Assembly (NCBI RefSeq): GCF_902491705.1
Contig: NZ_CABUIW010000015.1
Location: 1-39,293 of the forward strand
Direction of reading: 5' to 3'
Source of the DNA: an uncultured Lactobacillus sp.
GTDB lineage: Bacteria; Bacillota; Bacilli; Lactobacillales; Lactobacillaceae
DNA: 39,293 nucleotides
Shown one piece after another: positions 8,152-16,294 of the stretch. Each line of letters opens with the position of its first letter. Position 1 is the first letter of the stretch. Under the pieces are notes generated by a model, which did not search any database, was not told the DNA's origin, and saw nothing but the letters and a program-made list of their open reading frames with translations. The position numbers and the translations under genes are program-made.

Positions 8152-8160
8152 ATTTATCAC

Positions 8161-9135
8161 CTATCCTAGCTTTAATCCTGCACTGTTTATCGCCTTTTGA
8201 AGAACTTGCATAACTTGATCACTGTGGTTTAATGCTTTGATATCTGCATCTAAATCGTGATTATCAATCATTTGAGCAAAAGTTTTAAATTCTTCAAACA
8301 TGCGATGCGGATAAACCTTTTCATCAACGCGAATTTCACTATCTTTCTTATAAATATCGAAAGAATCCATCACATTAGTTGGTCCATTAACTTGAATAGT
8401 TTCCTTATCGCCTTCAATTAAAGAAGTAACAGGAGCAGCACAGTCCTTAGCTGCAATTAGTACTGCCTTAAAGTTGCCATAATCCAGATTCAAGACACCT
8501 GAAGTATCAACATTTCGTTCAATATTGGCTTTATACTCTACAGCTTTTGGCATCCCGAATAATCCCACAATAAAGTGAATGTTATAAATATTCAAATCCA
8601 TCAAGGCGCCGCCACCTTTTTTAGGATCAAAGACTGGTAAAATCTTTCCTTCTTTAAATGCATCATAGCGATGGGAATATTGTGAGTAATTCATCGAGAC
8701 TATCTTCACTTGACCCAATTCTTTGATGTGATCTTTCACCAATTTATAATTAGTCAAATATTGATTAGTGATTGCTTCAACTAAAATCAACTTTTTCTCA
8801 ATAGCAATGCTCTTTAATTCTTTAAACTCATCATAGTTCACAGTGAACGGCTTTTCACAAATAACATTTTTTCCAGCTTCTAGTGCTTTCTTAGCAAAAG
8901 TATAGTGTAAGAAATTAGGGACTGCTACATAAACTGTGTCAGCCTTAGTTTCTCTCAGAGCTTGATCATAATCAATATAAAGTTCTGTAATTTTATACTG
9001 ATTTTGATATTCTTTCATTCTAGCAAGATCACTTGAAGTACCAGCTATTCCTACTATTTCAACATTTGATAAGTCTTTAGTAATTGGTAAAAAGTCGCTA
9101 ACAATAAAACCTGCACCAGCAATTAATAATTTCAT
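8161..9135 (-). CDS. Gfo/Idh/MocA-family NAD(P)-dependent oxidoreductase
   Basis: A 324-residue protein. The N-terminal Rossmann domain begins MKLLIAGAGFI, followed by the family signature CEKPFTVNY near residue 95. The C-terminal alpha/beta substrate domain runs from about residue 125. Family members oxidise or reduce sugars, inositols and related cyclic compounds; the substrate here is unknown. The ATG at 9135 has a strong GAGGAGGG site. A further upstream in-frame start would place that site inside the gene, so it is rejected. It forms an operon with the VOC gene. Confidence 0.85.
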   Translation of the reverse strand: MKLLIAGAGFIVSDFLPITKDLSNVEIVGIAGTSSDLARMKEYQNQYKITELYIDYDQALRETKADTVYVAVPNFLHYTFAKKALEAGKNVICEKPFTVNYDEFKELKSIAIEKKLILVEAITNQYLTNYKLVKDHIKELGQVKIVSMNYSQYSHRYDAFKEGKILPVFDPKKGGGALMDLNIYNIHFIVGLFGMPKAVEYKANIERNVDTSGVLNLDYGNFKAVLIAAKDCAAPVTSLIEGDKETIQVNGPTNVMDSFDIYKKDSEIRVDEKVYPHRMFEEFKTFAQMIDNHDLDADIKALNHSDQVMQVLQKAINSAGLKLG

Positions 9136-9273
9136 AATGAGCCCTCCTCTTCTTGACAATTTCATTATCTACTGTTGTTAAAACAAAAGATATAGAATAA
9201 GAAGCATTAGGCAATAAAGTGCAGTTTTTGCCATGAAGTGCGATGTTTTATTGAACTTTTTTACCGGATAAAA

Positions 9274-9302
9274 ATAAGCAAAGACTGTTCATCTTTGCTT
9301 AT
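9274..9302 (-). terminator. Intrinsic terminator of the lpd operon
   Basis: Perfect 11-bp stem ATAAGCAAAGA / TCTTTGCTTAT with a seven-base loop, followed on the minus strand by a T tract. It ends transcription from lpdC-lpdB-lpdD. Confidence 0.85.
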
Positions 9303-9308
9303 CATGTA

Positions 9309-9737
9309 TTATTTTTTCAATTTAAAGTTTGGAATATGTGTAGTATATTGAGGCTTTTTGAAAGTATCACTTTGATTTAACGTCCATACCAAAACCTGAT
9401 CTGCCAAATTATCAGTCATAGGAAATGATGCATTAATTTGAGCTTCAGTAATATTGTCAATGTGAACTCCTGCAGTTACACATAAATTACCGGGAAGCTT
9501 CTTTTCAATTCTTTTAGCAAAACGTTCTGCCAAGAAAATATCTTTATGTTTTCTTCCATCATGACTGGCAAATTCTACTTTGCATTGTTTTTTGGTTTTA
9601 ACATCCCAGGTGACTACACCACCTAAATGTGGCACGTTTCCACCAGTGATATTAACTAACAAATCCTTGTTTACCAATTCAGTTTCCGCATAAATAGTAT
9701 AGTTTTCTTTTGTTACACTAAAGATCTTTTTAGACAT
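9309..9737 (-). CDS. lpdD: LpdD-like partner of the UbiD-type decarboxylase
   Basis: A protein of about 142 residues that matches, from memory, the LpdD protein encoded beside gallate decarboxylase in L. plantarum. Recognisable segments are ITGGNVPHLGG, SHDGRKHKDI and CVTAGVHIDNIT. The role of LpdD is not firmly settled; a chaperone or maturation function for the prenylated-flavin enzyme has been proposed. The ATG at 9737 is chosen because GGGGTG lies nine bases before it; an alternative ATG at 9746 is possible. It overlaps the end of lpdB, implying translational coupling. It is the last gene of the operon. Confidence 0.75.
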   Translation of the reverse strand: MSKKIFSVTKENYTIYAETELVNKDLLVNITGGNVPHLGGVVTWDVKTKKQCKVEFASHDGRKHKDIFLAERFAKRIEKKLPGNLCVTAGVHIDNITEAQINASFPMTDNLADQVLVWTLNQSDTFKKPQYTTHIPNFKLKK

Positions 9738-10302
9738 CTTTTTCATCACCCCAGCGTCGACCTACATCATTTGCAATATGCAAGCTATCCATAATTTTCA
9801 TAGTTTGATGATTAATGATATCTTGAATAGTTTTAGGATGATCATAGAATGAAGGAATTGGTGGAATAATCTGGACACCTAATTTAGCCAACTTAGTTAG
9901 ATTTTCTAAGTGAATGGCTGATAACGGCGTTTCTCTAGGTACTAAAATTAATTTGCGTTGTTCTTTAAGCATTACATCAGCAGCACGCATAATTAGGTCT
10001 TCATCAAACCCGATAGCAATTCCAGCTATAGTCTTCATACTTGCCGGAGCTATTACCATGGCATCAACTAAGAAAGAACCGCTGGCTATAGCTGCACCCA
10101 AATTATGATCATCATAAACATAGTCAGCCATTTGTGCTACATCTTCTGGTTTAAAATTAGTTTCAAGTTTAATGTTTTCTTTAGCCCAATCACTCATAAC
10201 CAGATGTGTTTCAACATCGGCTACATTGGCTAATTTTTGAAGTAAATCAATTCCATAAATACTACCTGAAGCTCCAGAAATTCCAATTACAATTCTCTTC
10301 AA
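9730..10302 (-). CDS. lpdB: UbiX-type flavin prenyltransferase
   Basis: A 190-residue flavoprotein of the UbiX/Pad1/LpdB family, which makes prenylated FMN, the cofactor of UbiD-type decarboxylases. The N-terminal GISGASGSIYGIDLL is the dimethylallyl-phosphate/FMN site, and PASMKTIAGIAIGFDEDLIMR and LVPRETPLS are the conserved core and phosphate-binding segments. Translation starts at TTG (10302-10300), with AAGGA seven bases upstream and no suitable ATG nearby. It lies 24 bp behind lpdC and overlaps lpdD. Confidence 0.9.
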   Translation of the reverse strand: MKRIVIGISGASGSIYGIDLLQKLANVADVETHLVMSDWAKENIKLETNFKPEDVAQMADYVYDDHNLGAAIASGSFLVDAMVIAPASMKTIAGIAIGFDEDLIMRAADVMLKEQRKLILVPRETPLSAIHLENLTKLAKLGVQIIPPIPSFYDHPKTIQDIINHQTMKIMDSLHIANDVGRRWGDEKDV

Positions 10303-10326
10303 AAGATTATCCTTTCTTAAAAATGC

Positions 10327-11811
10327 TTATTTTAAGTACTTTTGCCAATCCTTTATTTCCTTAAATTGTGCACGTTTAAATTGATCCTTCATGTCAAATG
10401 GAACTGTACCATCGACAATTGTCTTCGAACTCATACCTTTAGTTCTGATTGATTTAGGATCGTATTGTGGTCTTTCGGATGGATCAAGTGGGTGATTACG
10501 CATCCCCGGAATACAAATAAAGTCTTGATCTGCTTGGAAGCGAGTATTCATCGTCCATACAACGTCATTCATATCAAAAATATCAACGTCTTCATCAACA
10601 AGCCAGACAGTCTTTAATTCTTTAAACGCACCAAATGCTAAAATAGCTGCTTGTCTTTGAATACCTTCATCAGCAGGATTATCCTTATGAATTTGCATGA
10701 TAGTCATTAGCTTACCACCACCTGCTGGCGGATTGTAAACATTAACCACCTTACCTGGAATAGCCTTATCAACTAATTCAAGAATTGAAGCTTCTGTTGG
10801 AATACCAGCCATCGAAACGTGCTCTTCACTTGGTCCAATAACTGACTGCATAATAGGATTATCTTTACGGTGAGTGACTGCTGTGATTTTTACAACGTTA
10901 ACAGCTGGATTTGCTACACCATTGTATCCTGGAAATTCGGGCATAGCATAACCAGTATTAGTATTGATATCTTCTTGCATAGTTTGGTTAGGCATAATAT
11001 ACCCTTCCAAAACATATTCACTACGTGCCAAAGCACTTTCGTCAACAGATACACCTTTAACTAATTGAACAGGTTCTTGACGAAGTGCACCAGCAACATC
11101 AAGTTCATCATAACCTAATGGAGTTGTTGGTGGTTCAAAAGTAGCCCCAATAGTAACTGCTGGGTCAAGACCAATGTTAATAGTAATTGGCATTGGCTTA
11201 TCAATCTTTTCAAATTCTTTTTGAAAATGTCCAATATGACGACCACCAGGCATGATGTACATCCCTAATGTATCTTTATCTTCCAAAACCATTCTATGAA
11301 TAGTAACGTCAGTCATGGTTTTATCTGGGTTTGAGCCTTTAACCAATCCGCAAGTAATATATGGACCTGCATCATATTCGGTATTTGTTGGTGCAGGAAC
11401 TAACTTACGAATATCAAAGTCAGGATCACTAGCTAAGTGCACAACTTCTTGAGCAGGAGCATCACTTTTATCAACCATAATTGGATGAACTGGATTTTCA
11501 ACAGCATCCTTTAAAAATCTGCCCAATGTTTTATAGTCATGGTGCAAAATTCGTCCATCACGTTTGCGACTTGCCATAAGTCCAATTAATACACGCGTAT
11601 TTGGAAAGCCTTTAATATTGTTAAACATCATTGCTGGGCCTTCTTTAGTTGGACGTTCAACAGTACCACCCGCACCAATATAACGATAAACTCCTGATAT
11701 TTCAGCATCAGGATCGATTTCTACGTCAGTTTCATGATAATCTTCAGGATTATCCTTGATTTCACGTAATACTTTTCTTAAGTCCCAAGGATCTTTAGGT
11801 AATTTAGTCAT
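10327..11811 (-). CDS. lpdC: UbiD-family gallate decarboxylase, catalytic subunit
   Basis: A 494-residue prenyl-FMN-dependent non-oxidative decarboxylase. From memory it is highly similar along its whole length to L. plantarum LpdC, the gallate/protocatechuate decarboxylase: shared segments include PWDLRKVLREIKDNP, YHETDVE, GAGGTVERPT, MPGGRHIG, TIGATFEPPTTP, VIGPSEEHVSMAGIPTEAS and MRNHPLDPSERPQYDP. It would convert gallate to pyrogallol and possibly protocatechuate to catechol, consuming a proton. The ATG at 11811 has AAGGAGTG upstream and fits the family start; the 41 in-frame codons before it are not part of the protein. A LysR regulator lies 80 bp upstream on the same strand. Confidence 0.92.
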   Translation of the reverse strand: MTKLPKDPWDLRKVLREIKDNPEDYHETDVEIDPDAEISGVYRYIGAGGTVERPTKEGPAMMFNNIKGFPNTRVLIGLMASRKRDGRILHHDYKTLGRFLKDAVENPVHPIMVDKSDAPAQEVVHLASDPDFDIRKLVPAPTNTEYDAGPYITCGLVKGSNPDKTMTDVTIHRMVLEDKDTLGMYIMPGGRHIGHFQKEFEKIDKPMPITINIGLDPAVTIGATFEPPTTPLGYDELDVAGALRQEPVQLVKGVSVDESALARSEYVLEGYIMPNQTMQEDINTNTGYAMPEFPGYNGVANPAVNVVKITAVTHRKDNPIMQSVIGPSEEHVSMAGIPTEASILELVDKAIPGKVVNVYNPPAGGGKLMTIMQIHKDNPADEGIQRQAAILAFGAFKELKTVWLVDEDVDIFDMNDVVWTMNTRFQADQDFICIPGMRNHPLDPSERPQYDPKSIRTKGMSSKTIVDGTVPFDMKDQFKRAQFKEIKDWQKYLK

Positions 11812-11891
11812 TAAAAACACTCCTTTATTACAATTCTCGATTTCATAATAGGAATATTTTGAATTACCTTCAATTCTAAGCTTAATATCAT

Positions 11892-12773
11892 TTATTCCAT
11901 ATTGGAATTGTAATACTGCTTCATAAATTGCCAAAATTTGTTTTCGGCTATTGAATGATGTTTTTCTTTTCGAACAAAGTATAAGTAACTAATTTGAGTA
12001 GGAGTTATAGGCACAAATTTAACTCCCTTCATCTTTTTAGGCGGATTCATTAAAATAGCTATTCCTTGACCATTTCCTACCATCTCTAAAATAGATGATA
12101 TCCGGTTACTTACAAAAGTTACTTTAGGCTTGAAGCCAACTTGTTCACATAAAGCAATAACTGGATCATAAAGTAAGCTTTCTTTAGCTAGCATAATGAA
12201 AGGCTTATCTTTCAATTCAGCTAAATTAACTATTTTTCTTTTAGACAAAGGATCATTTTTAGATACACAAAGTGCAAATGATTCTTTTCTGGTTAAGATC
12301 TTTTCAAAAGATATTCTTTTAGGATCCAAAGTTCTTACAAAAGCCAAATCCAATTGGTTTTGATTCAATTTAACAATAAATTGATTGCTTTCCTCTTCGA
12401 TTAATTGAACTGAAATATCCGGATTTTTTCTTTTAAATTCCATCAACCTATCGAAAGGAGAATAAGTAGAAAAAGTAGGAATAATACCAATTCTTAATAT
12501 GTTGTTTTGCGTATTAGCCAATTTATTTAGTTTATTTTTCATTTGCAACTGCAGAGATATTATCTGCTTAGCTTCTGGCAAAATACTTTGACCATAAATT
12601 GATAATTCTACGCTTTTATTAGTTCTATTAAAAAGAGGCAGTCCTATTTCCTTCTCCAAAGATTTAATATGCTTACTAACGCTACTTTGAGTAATATAGA
12701 GATTTTCTGCTGTTTTTGAAAAACTTAAGGTGTCTGCTAAATCGACAAAAGTCTTTAATTTATTAATTTCCAC
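11892..12773 (-). CDS. LysR-family regulator of the lpd (gallate) operon
   Basis: A 293-residue LysR protein. The N-terminal helix-turn-helix at residues 1-60 (FSKTAENLYITQSSVSKHIK) is followed by a linker helix and a periplasmic-binding-protein-like effector domain at about 90-290. It sits directly upstream of lpdC on the same strand and is divergent from the DUF554 gene. L. plantarum tannin genes are also controlled by a LysR protein (TanR), so gallate or a related phenolic is the likely inducer. That role is inferred from context. Related ATTCCA-type dyads at both ends of the gene are candidate operators. Confidence 0.85.
   Translation of the reverse strand: MEINKLKTFVDLADTLSFSKTAENLYITQSSVSKHIKSLEKEIGLPLFNRTNKSVELSIYGQSILPEAKQIISLQLQMKNKLNKLANTQNNILRIGIIPTFSTYSPFDRLMEFKRKNPDISVQLIEEESNQFIVKLNQNQLDLAFVRTLDPKRISFEKILTRKESFALCVSKNDPLSKRKIVNLAELKDKPFIMLAKESLLYDPVIALCEQVGFKPKVTFVSNRISSILEMVGNGQGIAILMNPPKKMKGVKFVPITPTQISYLYFVRKEKHHSIAENKFWQFMKQYYNSNME
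11894..11908. promoter_or_regulatory. Candidate LysR operator upstream of lpdC
   Basis: ATTCCA-TAT-TGGAAT has perfect 6-bp arms, overlaps the lysR stop codon and lies 83 bp before the lpdC start. A related site, ATTCCAATTTAGAAT, sits in the lysR/DUF554 intergenic region. Operator function is inferred from the repeated dyad only. Confidence 0.4.
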
Positions 12774-12797
12774 TCTTATTCACCACCTGATTAAATT

Positions 12798-12812
12798 ATT
12801 CCAATTTAGAAT
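12798..12812. promoter_or_regulatory. Candidate LysR operator in the lysR/DUF554 intergenic region
   Basis: ATTCCAATTTAGAAT has ATTC/GAAT arms, an interior related to the dyad at 11894-11908, and LysR-type T-N11-A spacing. It lies 25 bp upstream of the LysR start, where autoregulatory sites are usual. Confidence 0.35.
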
Positions 12813-12891
12813 TATTTAATCGCTATTCAGAATTGAGCGCAAGTTTTTTTATTAATATACTCAAAATTGTAATTAGAAAGAAGGGAATTTT

Positions 12892-13623
12892 ATGCCGACT
12901 GGTGTTATTATTAATGCTTCTGCAGTACTGCTGGGTGGCCTTTTTGGTGGATTTTTTGGAAACAAATTATCTGAAGAATTCAAAGAAAAAATCAACATGA
13001 TCTTTGGTGCATGTTCAATGGGAATGGGTATTTATTCAATTGCCCCAATGAAATTTATGCCTGCAGTTATTTTTGCAGTTATCTTAGGAACTATCATAGG
13101 ATTAGTCTTACATTTAGGGAAACTATTCAATAATGGGGCTATGTTAATGCAGCGCCCCATTACCAAATTAATTCCTACAGAAAATCTAGGTATTTCTCAT
13201 GAAGAATTTGTAAGTCTAATGGTTACCGCCACAGTTTTATTCTGTGCTAGTGGTACTGGAATTTACGGTTCATTAGATGAAGGGATGTCAGGAGACTTAA
13301 CTATCTTAGTTTCTAAGTCAATTTTAGATTTCTTCACCGCTGCTATTTTCGCAGCAACTTTAGGATACGCAGTTTCAATTATTGCCATTCCACAATTTAT
13401 CATCTTTGTCATTTTGTTCTATTTAGCTAGATTTATTATTCCATTTACTAATGCCAATATGATTTTAGACTTTAAAGCTTGCGGTGGTTTCTTAATGCTG
13501 GCTACTGGCTTTAGAATGGTTAAATTAAAGATGTTTCCAATTGCTGAAATGATTCCAGCAATGATCTTAGTAATGCCATTTTCATGGATTTGGGCAAATG
13601 TGATTTTGAATTGGATTCATTAA
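12892..13623 (+). CDS. DUF554-family integral membrane protein
   Basis: A 243-residue membrane protein with about seven hydrophobic helices. The N-terminus (GVIINASAVLLGGLFGGFFG) is characteristic of the DUF554 (YdfK/YqgA) family, with Gly-rich helix packing. No transport substrate is established for the family. It is divergent from the LysR gene, so it may belong to the phenolic regulon. It does not resemble the gallate permease I know from L. plantarum. AAGG precedes the ATG. Confidence 0.8.
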   Translation: MPTGVIINASAVLLGGLFGGFFGNKLSEEFKEKINMIFGACSMGMGIYSIAPMKFMPAVIFAVILGTIIGLVLHLGKLFNNGAMLMQRPITKLIPTENLGISHEEFVSLMVTATVLFCASGTGIYGSLDEGMSGDLTILVSKSILDFFTAAIFAATLGYAVSIIAIPQFIIFVILFYLARFIIPFTNANMILDFKACGGFLMLATGFRMVKLKMFPIAEMIPAMILVMPFSWIWANVILNWIH

Positions 13624-13678
13624 TTATGACGAATATTTGAAGAAACTCTTACCAAAACATAAAGAAAACTGATATGTA

Positions 13679-13707
13679 TTGAACGTCAACATTTTGCTTG
13701 CTATAAT
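13679..13707 (+). promoter_or_regulatory. Strong sigma-A promoter of the tannase gene
   Basis: -35 TTGAAC (13679-13684), a 17-bp spacer and a consensus -10 TATAAT (13702-13707) with an extended TG motif (TGCTATAAT). Transcription would start near 13714, giving an 80- to 90-nt leader that contains a terminator-like hairpin. Confidence 0.75.
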
Positions 13708-13739
13708 GCTCGTAATTCAATATTAAATGACGTTGTAAT

Positions 13740-13781
13740 AAAGACCGTCCCTGCATGTATGTGCTGGAACGGTCTTTTTTT
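13740..13781 (+). terminator. Leader terminator/attenuator in front of the tannase gene
   Basis: A long hairpin: outer arms AAAGACCGT (13740-13748) / ACGGTCTTT (13769-13777), inner CC/GG and GCA/TGC pairs, a six-base loop, and seven T residues at 13775-13781. It lies between a consensus promoter and the tannase ribosome binding site, which starts three bases after the T run. It could be a conditional attenuator, or the end of a short RNA of about 70 nt. I did not find a convincing anti-terminator stem. Confidence 0.7.
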
Positions 13782-13798
13782 AGAAAGGAATGAAAGTT

Positions 13799-15575
13799 AT
13801 GATTTCTAAAAATGCAGTAGCTAAATTGATGATTTCAGCGGCAATTTGTGTAACGCCATTAGCCAATTTGACAGCCTGTTCTGCTTCAGCTAATGAAACA
13901 AGCAAAACGTCGTCTACCACTAATAGTAATAAGAAGAATGTCATCACTAATTTGAAAAACGTTAAATATAAAAAAGCTGTTTCTTACTACCGAAATGGTA
14001 CAACTTATAAGGGAAAAGCTTACAGTCTAAAATTAAATACTAAGAAATACACAATCAAAACCATTAAAGTTAATGGCAAAAAGATAAAAGTTCGTTGCTA
14101 TACCAACTTAGTTTACGTTTCTAAGCCAGTTGATAAAAAGTATGAAACCATGAATATTTATATTCCTGAAGCTTACTTCCACAATAAGAAAGTTAACGGA
14201 TATACTAACTAAGAAGACTGCTCCAATCTTTATGCCTAATAACGTTGGTGGTTATATGTCAGCAACTGCCGGTACTCTGAATGGTGGCGGTGGTGGCAGC
14301 ATGCCTTCAGGAAGTGCACCAAAAGGCGCTAAGGGTAAACCAAGTGGTAAGAAGCCTAGCGGTAAAATGCCATCTGGCAAGATGCCTTCAACTTCTAAGA
14401 AATCCACAAAATCATCAGGATTCACTCCTACTGGAAAATTAGGTAAAGGCTTAAATGCTAACGGCGGTGCTTCAAGTACCTCTTCAATTAAATATGCATT
14501 ATCTAAAGGCTATGTTGTAGCTAGTCCTGGTGTGCGTGGTAGAGATGCTAAGAAAAATGGTAAATATGATGGTAAAGCACCAGCAGCTATTGTAGATTTA
14601 AAAGCAGCAGTTAGATATTTGAAATATAATAAGTCTCGTCTTGTTGGTAATACAAATAAGATTATTTCTGACGGTACCAGTGCAGGTGGTGCTTTGTCTG
14701 CCCTCTTAGCCGCATCAGGTAACAACGCAGATTATGCTCCATACTTAAAAGCAATCGGGGCAGCTAATACTAGTGATAATATTTATGGTGCATTCGCCTT
14801 TTGTCCAATTACTAACTTAGAAAATGCGGATAAAGCATATGAATGGCAATCTCAAGGCATCACATCAATCGCTGGTGGTGGTCCTGGCAATACAACTGGC
14901 TCAAACACCTTATCTTCTAAATCACAAAAACTATCAAGCACTTTGGCTAATAACTTTGTAACTTATGTCAATAGTCTTAATTTAAAAGATGGTAATACTA
15001 CTCTTAAATTAAGCAGTGATGGTAAATCAGGTAGCTTTGCAGATTTAGTTAAAAAAGCAGTTAAAGACTCAGCACAAAAGGCATTAGATAGTGGTACTAA
15101 GATCACCGAAAAGAAATATCCATTCTTAACAATTAAAAATGGTAAGGTTACTGATGTTGATTTAACTAAGTACTTTAAGAGCATCGGCAGATCTAAATCT
15201 GTTCCTGCCTTTGACTCGCTTGACTTATCTCAAGCTGAAAATATTGAATTTGGTACTTCAACTAAGAATGCGCAACACTTTACCAAGTTTTCTACAGAAA
15301 ATAATACTAAAAAAGGCGCCACAACAGCTAACTCTTCAATTGTTAAGATGATGAATCCAATGAACTACTTATCAAACTCAGATACTGCAAAATATATTTG
15401 GATTCGTTATGGTGAAACTGATACTAACACTTCAATTGCAGTTCCACTTATTCTTTCTCAAGCAATGAAGAATGCAGGAATGAATGTTAACTACCACTTG
15501 CAATGGAATACTGGCCATACTGGTGACTATGACATGACTAATATGTTCAAGTGGGCTGATAAAATTAGTAAATAA
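13799..15575 (+). pseudogene. tanA: Secreted lipoprotein tannase, disrupted by a frameshift
   Basis: Two frames, 13799-14212 and 14232-15575, together encode one bacterial tannase (tannin acyl hydrolase), an alpha/beta hydrolase that cleaves galloyl esters. The first part has a lipoprotein signal with lipobox LTAC (Cys27 from the ATG at 13799, which has AAAGGA nine bases upstream), then a Ser/Thr/Lys linker and FIPEAYFH-like tannase sequence ending NGYTN. The second part has APIFMPNNVGGY, a Gly/Ser/Pro/Lys-rich insert (PSGK repeats) and the catalytic Ser in DGTSAGG. VPAFDSLDL, the Asp in RYGETD and the His in GHTGDYD complete the triad. A 4-bp duplication at 14204-14211 breaks the frame; removing one copy restores YTKKTAPIF. 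The second frame has no good ribosome site, so active enzyme is unlikely unless the frame is restored. Confidence 0.9.
14204..14211 (+). repeat. 4-bp tandem duplication (ACTA-ACTA) causing the tannase frameshift
   Basis: The sequence GGATATACTAACTAAG contains ACTA twice. With one copy removed it reads GGA TAT ACT AAG AAG ACT GCT CCA, which matches the tannase family (NGY.KxTAPI). With both copies the frame ends at TAA (14210-14212). Confidence 0.85.
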
Positions 15576-15587
15576 CTACACTATCAA

Positions 15588-15613
15588 AAAAGGGATGCAA
15601 CTGCATCCCTTTT
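15588..15613. terminator. Intrinsic terminator after the tannase gene
   Basis: A 12-bp perfect inverted repeat AAAAGGGATGCA / TGCATCCCTTTT, with A and T tracts as the ends. It lies between the convergent tannase and NUDIX genes and can serve both directions. Confidence 0.9.
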
Positions 15614-15616
15614 CTC

Positions 15617-16240
15617 TTATTCAAATCTAGTCTCCCAATTAGGATCCTTACTTGCCTTGAAACACATTTCTATTTGTTCTTTAGTATTTCGATCAATGGA
15701 TAACTTAGGTAAATTATCTAATGAGAAGTAATCACAAGCATCAGTTTCATCATTTGGAACAAATTCTCCGCCAAGTTCCTTGCATAAGAAGAACATCTTA
15801 ATAATATTGGTAGCCAAAATTGGTTTATTATGATGGTTTCTATCTTGTACTGCAATCAGCTTTATTGGCTTTATAATTCTACCTGATTCTTCGCGAGCTT
15901 CTTTAATACAATTGTTGGCTGGCGTCTGGTCATAATCATTCCAACCACCTGGAAGTGACCACTCTTGAGCCATCTTTTCTCTTACTAACAGAATCTTATC
16001 ATCCTTAAAAATCGCTGCTCTTGTTTCAGTCTTAGGAGTTTGATATCCTTCATCTCCTAAGAACAAAGTCTTCACTTGTTCTTTTGGCAGACCAGTTTTA
16101 GCTTCCATCATCTCACCGGCAATTTTTCTAACTTGCTCATATCGTTCACGATCAAAAATATCTTTACCATAACGCAAACCTGCTTGAGCAATACTTTGTA
16201 AATCTGTAGCCCATTTAGTAAATTGATCAACTTTTTCCAT
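15617..16240 (-). CDS. NUDIX hydrolase with N-terminal NUDIX_N-type domain
   Basis: A 207-residue protein. Residues 1-65 are a helical N-terminal domain of the type found in some firmicute ADP-ribose-pyrophosphatase-like NUDIX proteins. The catalytic domain follows, with the NUDIX helix GGWNDYDQTPANN and KEAREESG. The Glu pair for metal binding is present; the first Glu of the consensus is Gln, which as I recall is common in this subgroup. It would hydrolyse a nucleoside diphosphate derivative; the substrate is unknown. AAAGGGA precedes the ATG. It is divergent from the LysR gene at 16295. Confidence 0.85.
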   Translation of the reverse strand: MEKVDQFTKWATDLQSIAQAGLRYGKDIFDRERYEQVRKIAGEMMEAKTGLPKEQVKTLFLGDEGYQTPKTETRAAIFKDDKILLVREKMAQEWSLPGGWNDYDQTPANNCIKEAREESGRIIKPIKLIAVQDRNHHNKPILATNIIKMFFLCKELGGEFVPNDETDACDYFSLDNLPKLSIDRNTKEQIEMCFKASKDPNWETRFE

Positions 16241-16294
16241 GATAATCCCTTTCTTTGGTATACTTTATTCGTTCTTATTATTGAGGTGTATACA

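Noticed and set aside
9212..9252. Two AAGTGC direct repeats 19 bp apart, flanked by CAATAAA/TTTATTG arms, between the oxidoreductase gene and the lpd terminator
   Set aside because: The repeats are short, their position relative to any promoter is unclear, and no second copy of the arrangement was found in the window.
11812..11934. An extended lpdC start overlapping the LysR gene
   Set aside because: Homology to LpdC begins at the ATG at 11811, which has its own AAGGAG site; the upstream codons are simply open.
14232..15575. The second tannase frame as an independent gene
   Set aside because: It lacks a ribosome binding site and starts in the middle of the conserved APIFMPNNVGGY segment; the missing N-terminal part lies just upstream in another frame.
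16223..16294. A longer N-terminus for the LysR protein beginning at ATG 16223
   Set aside because: The added 24 residues are hydrophobic and unlike LysR proteins, would overlap the divergent NUDIX start, and have no ribosome site, while TTG 16295 has one.
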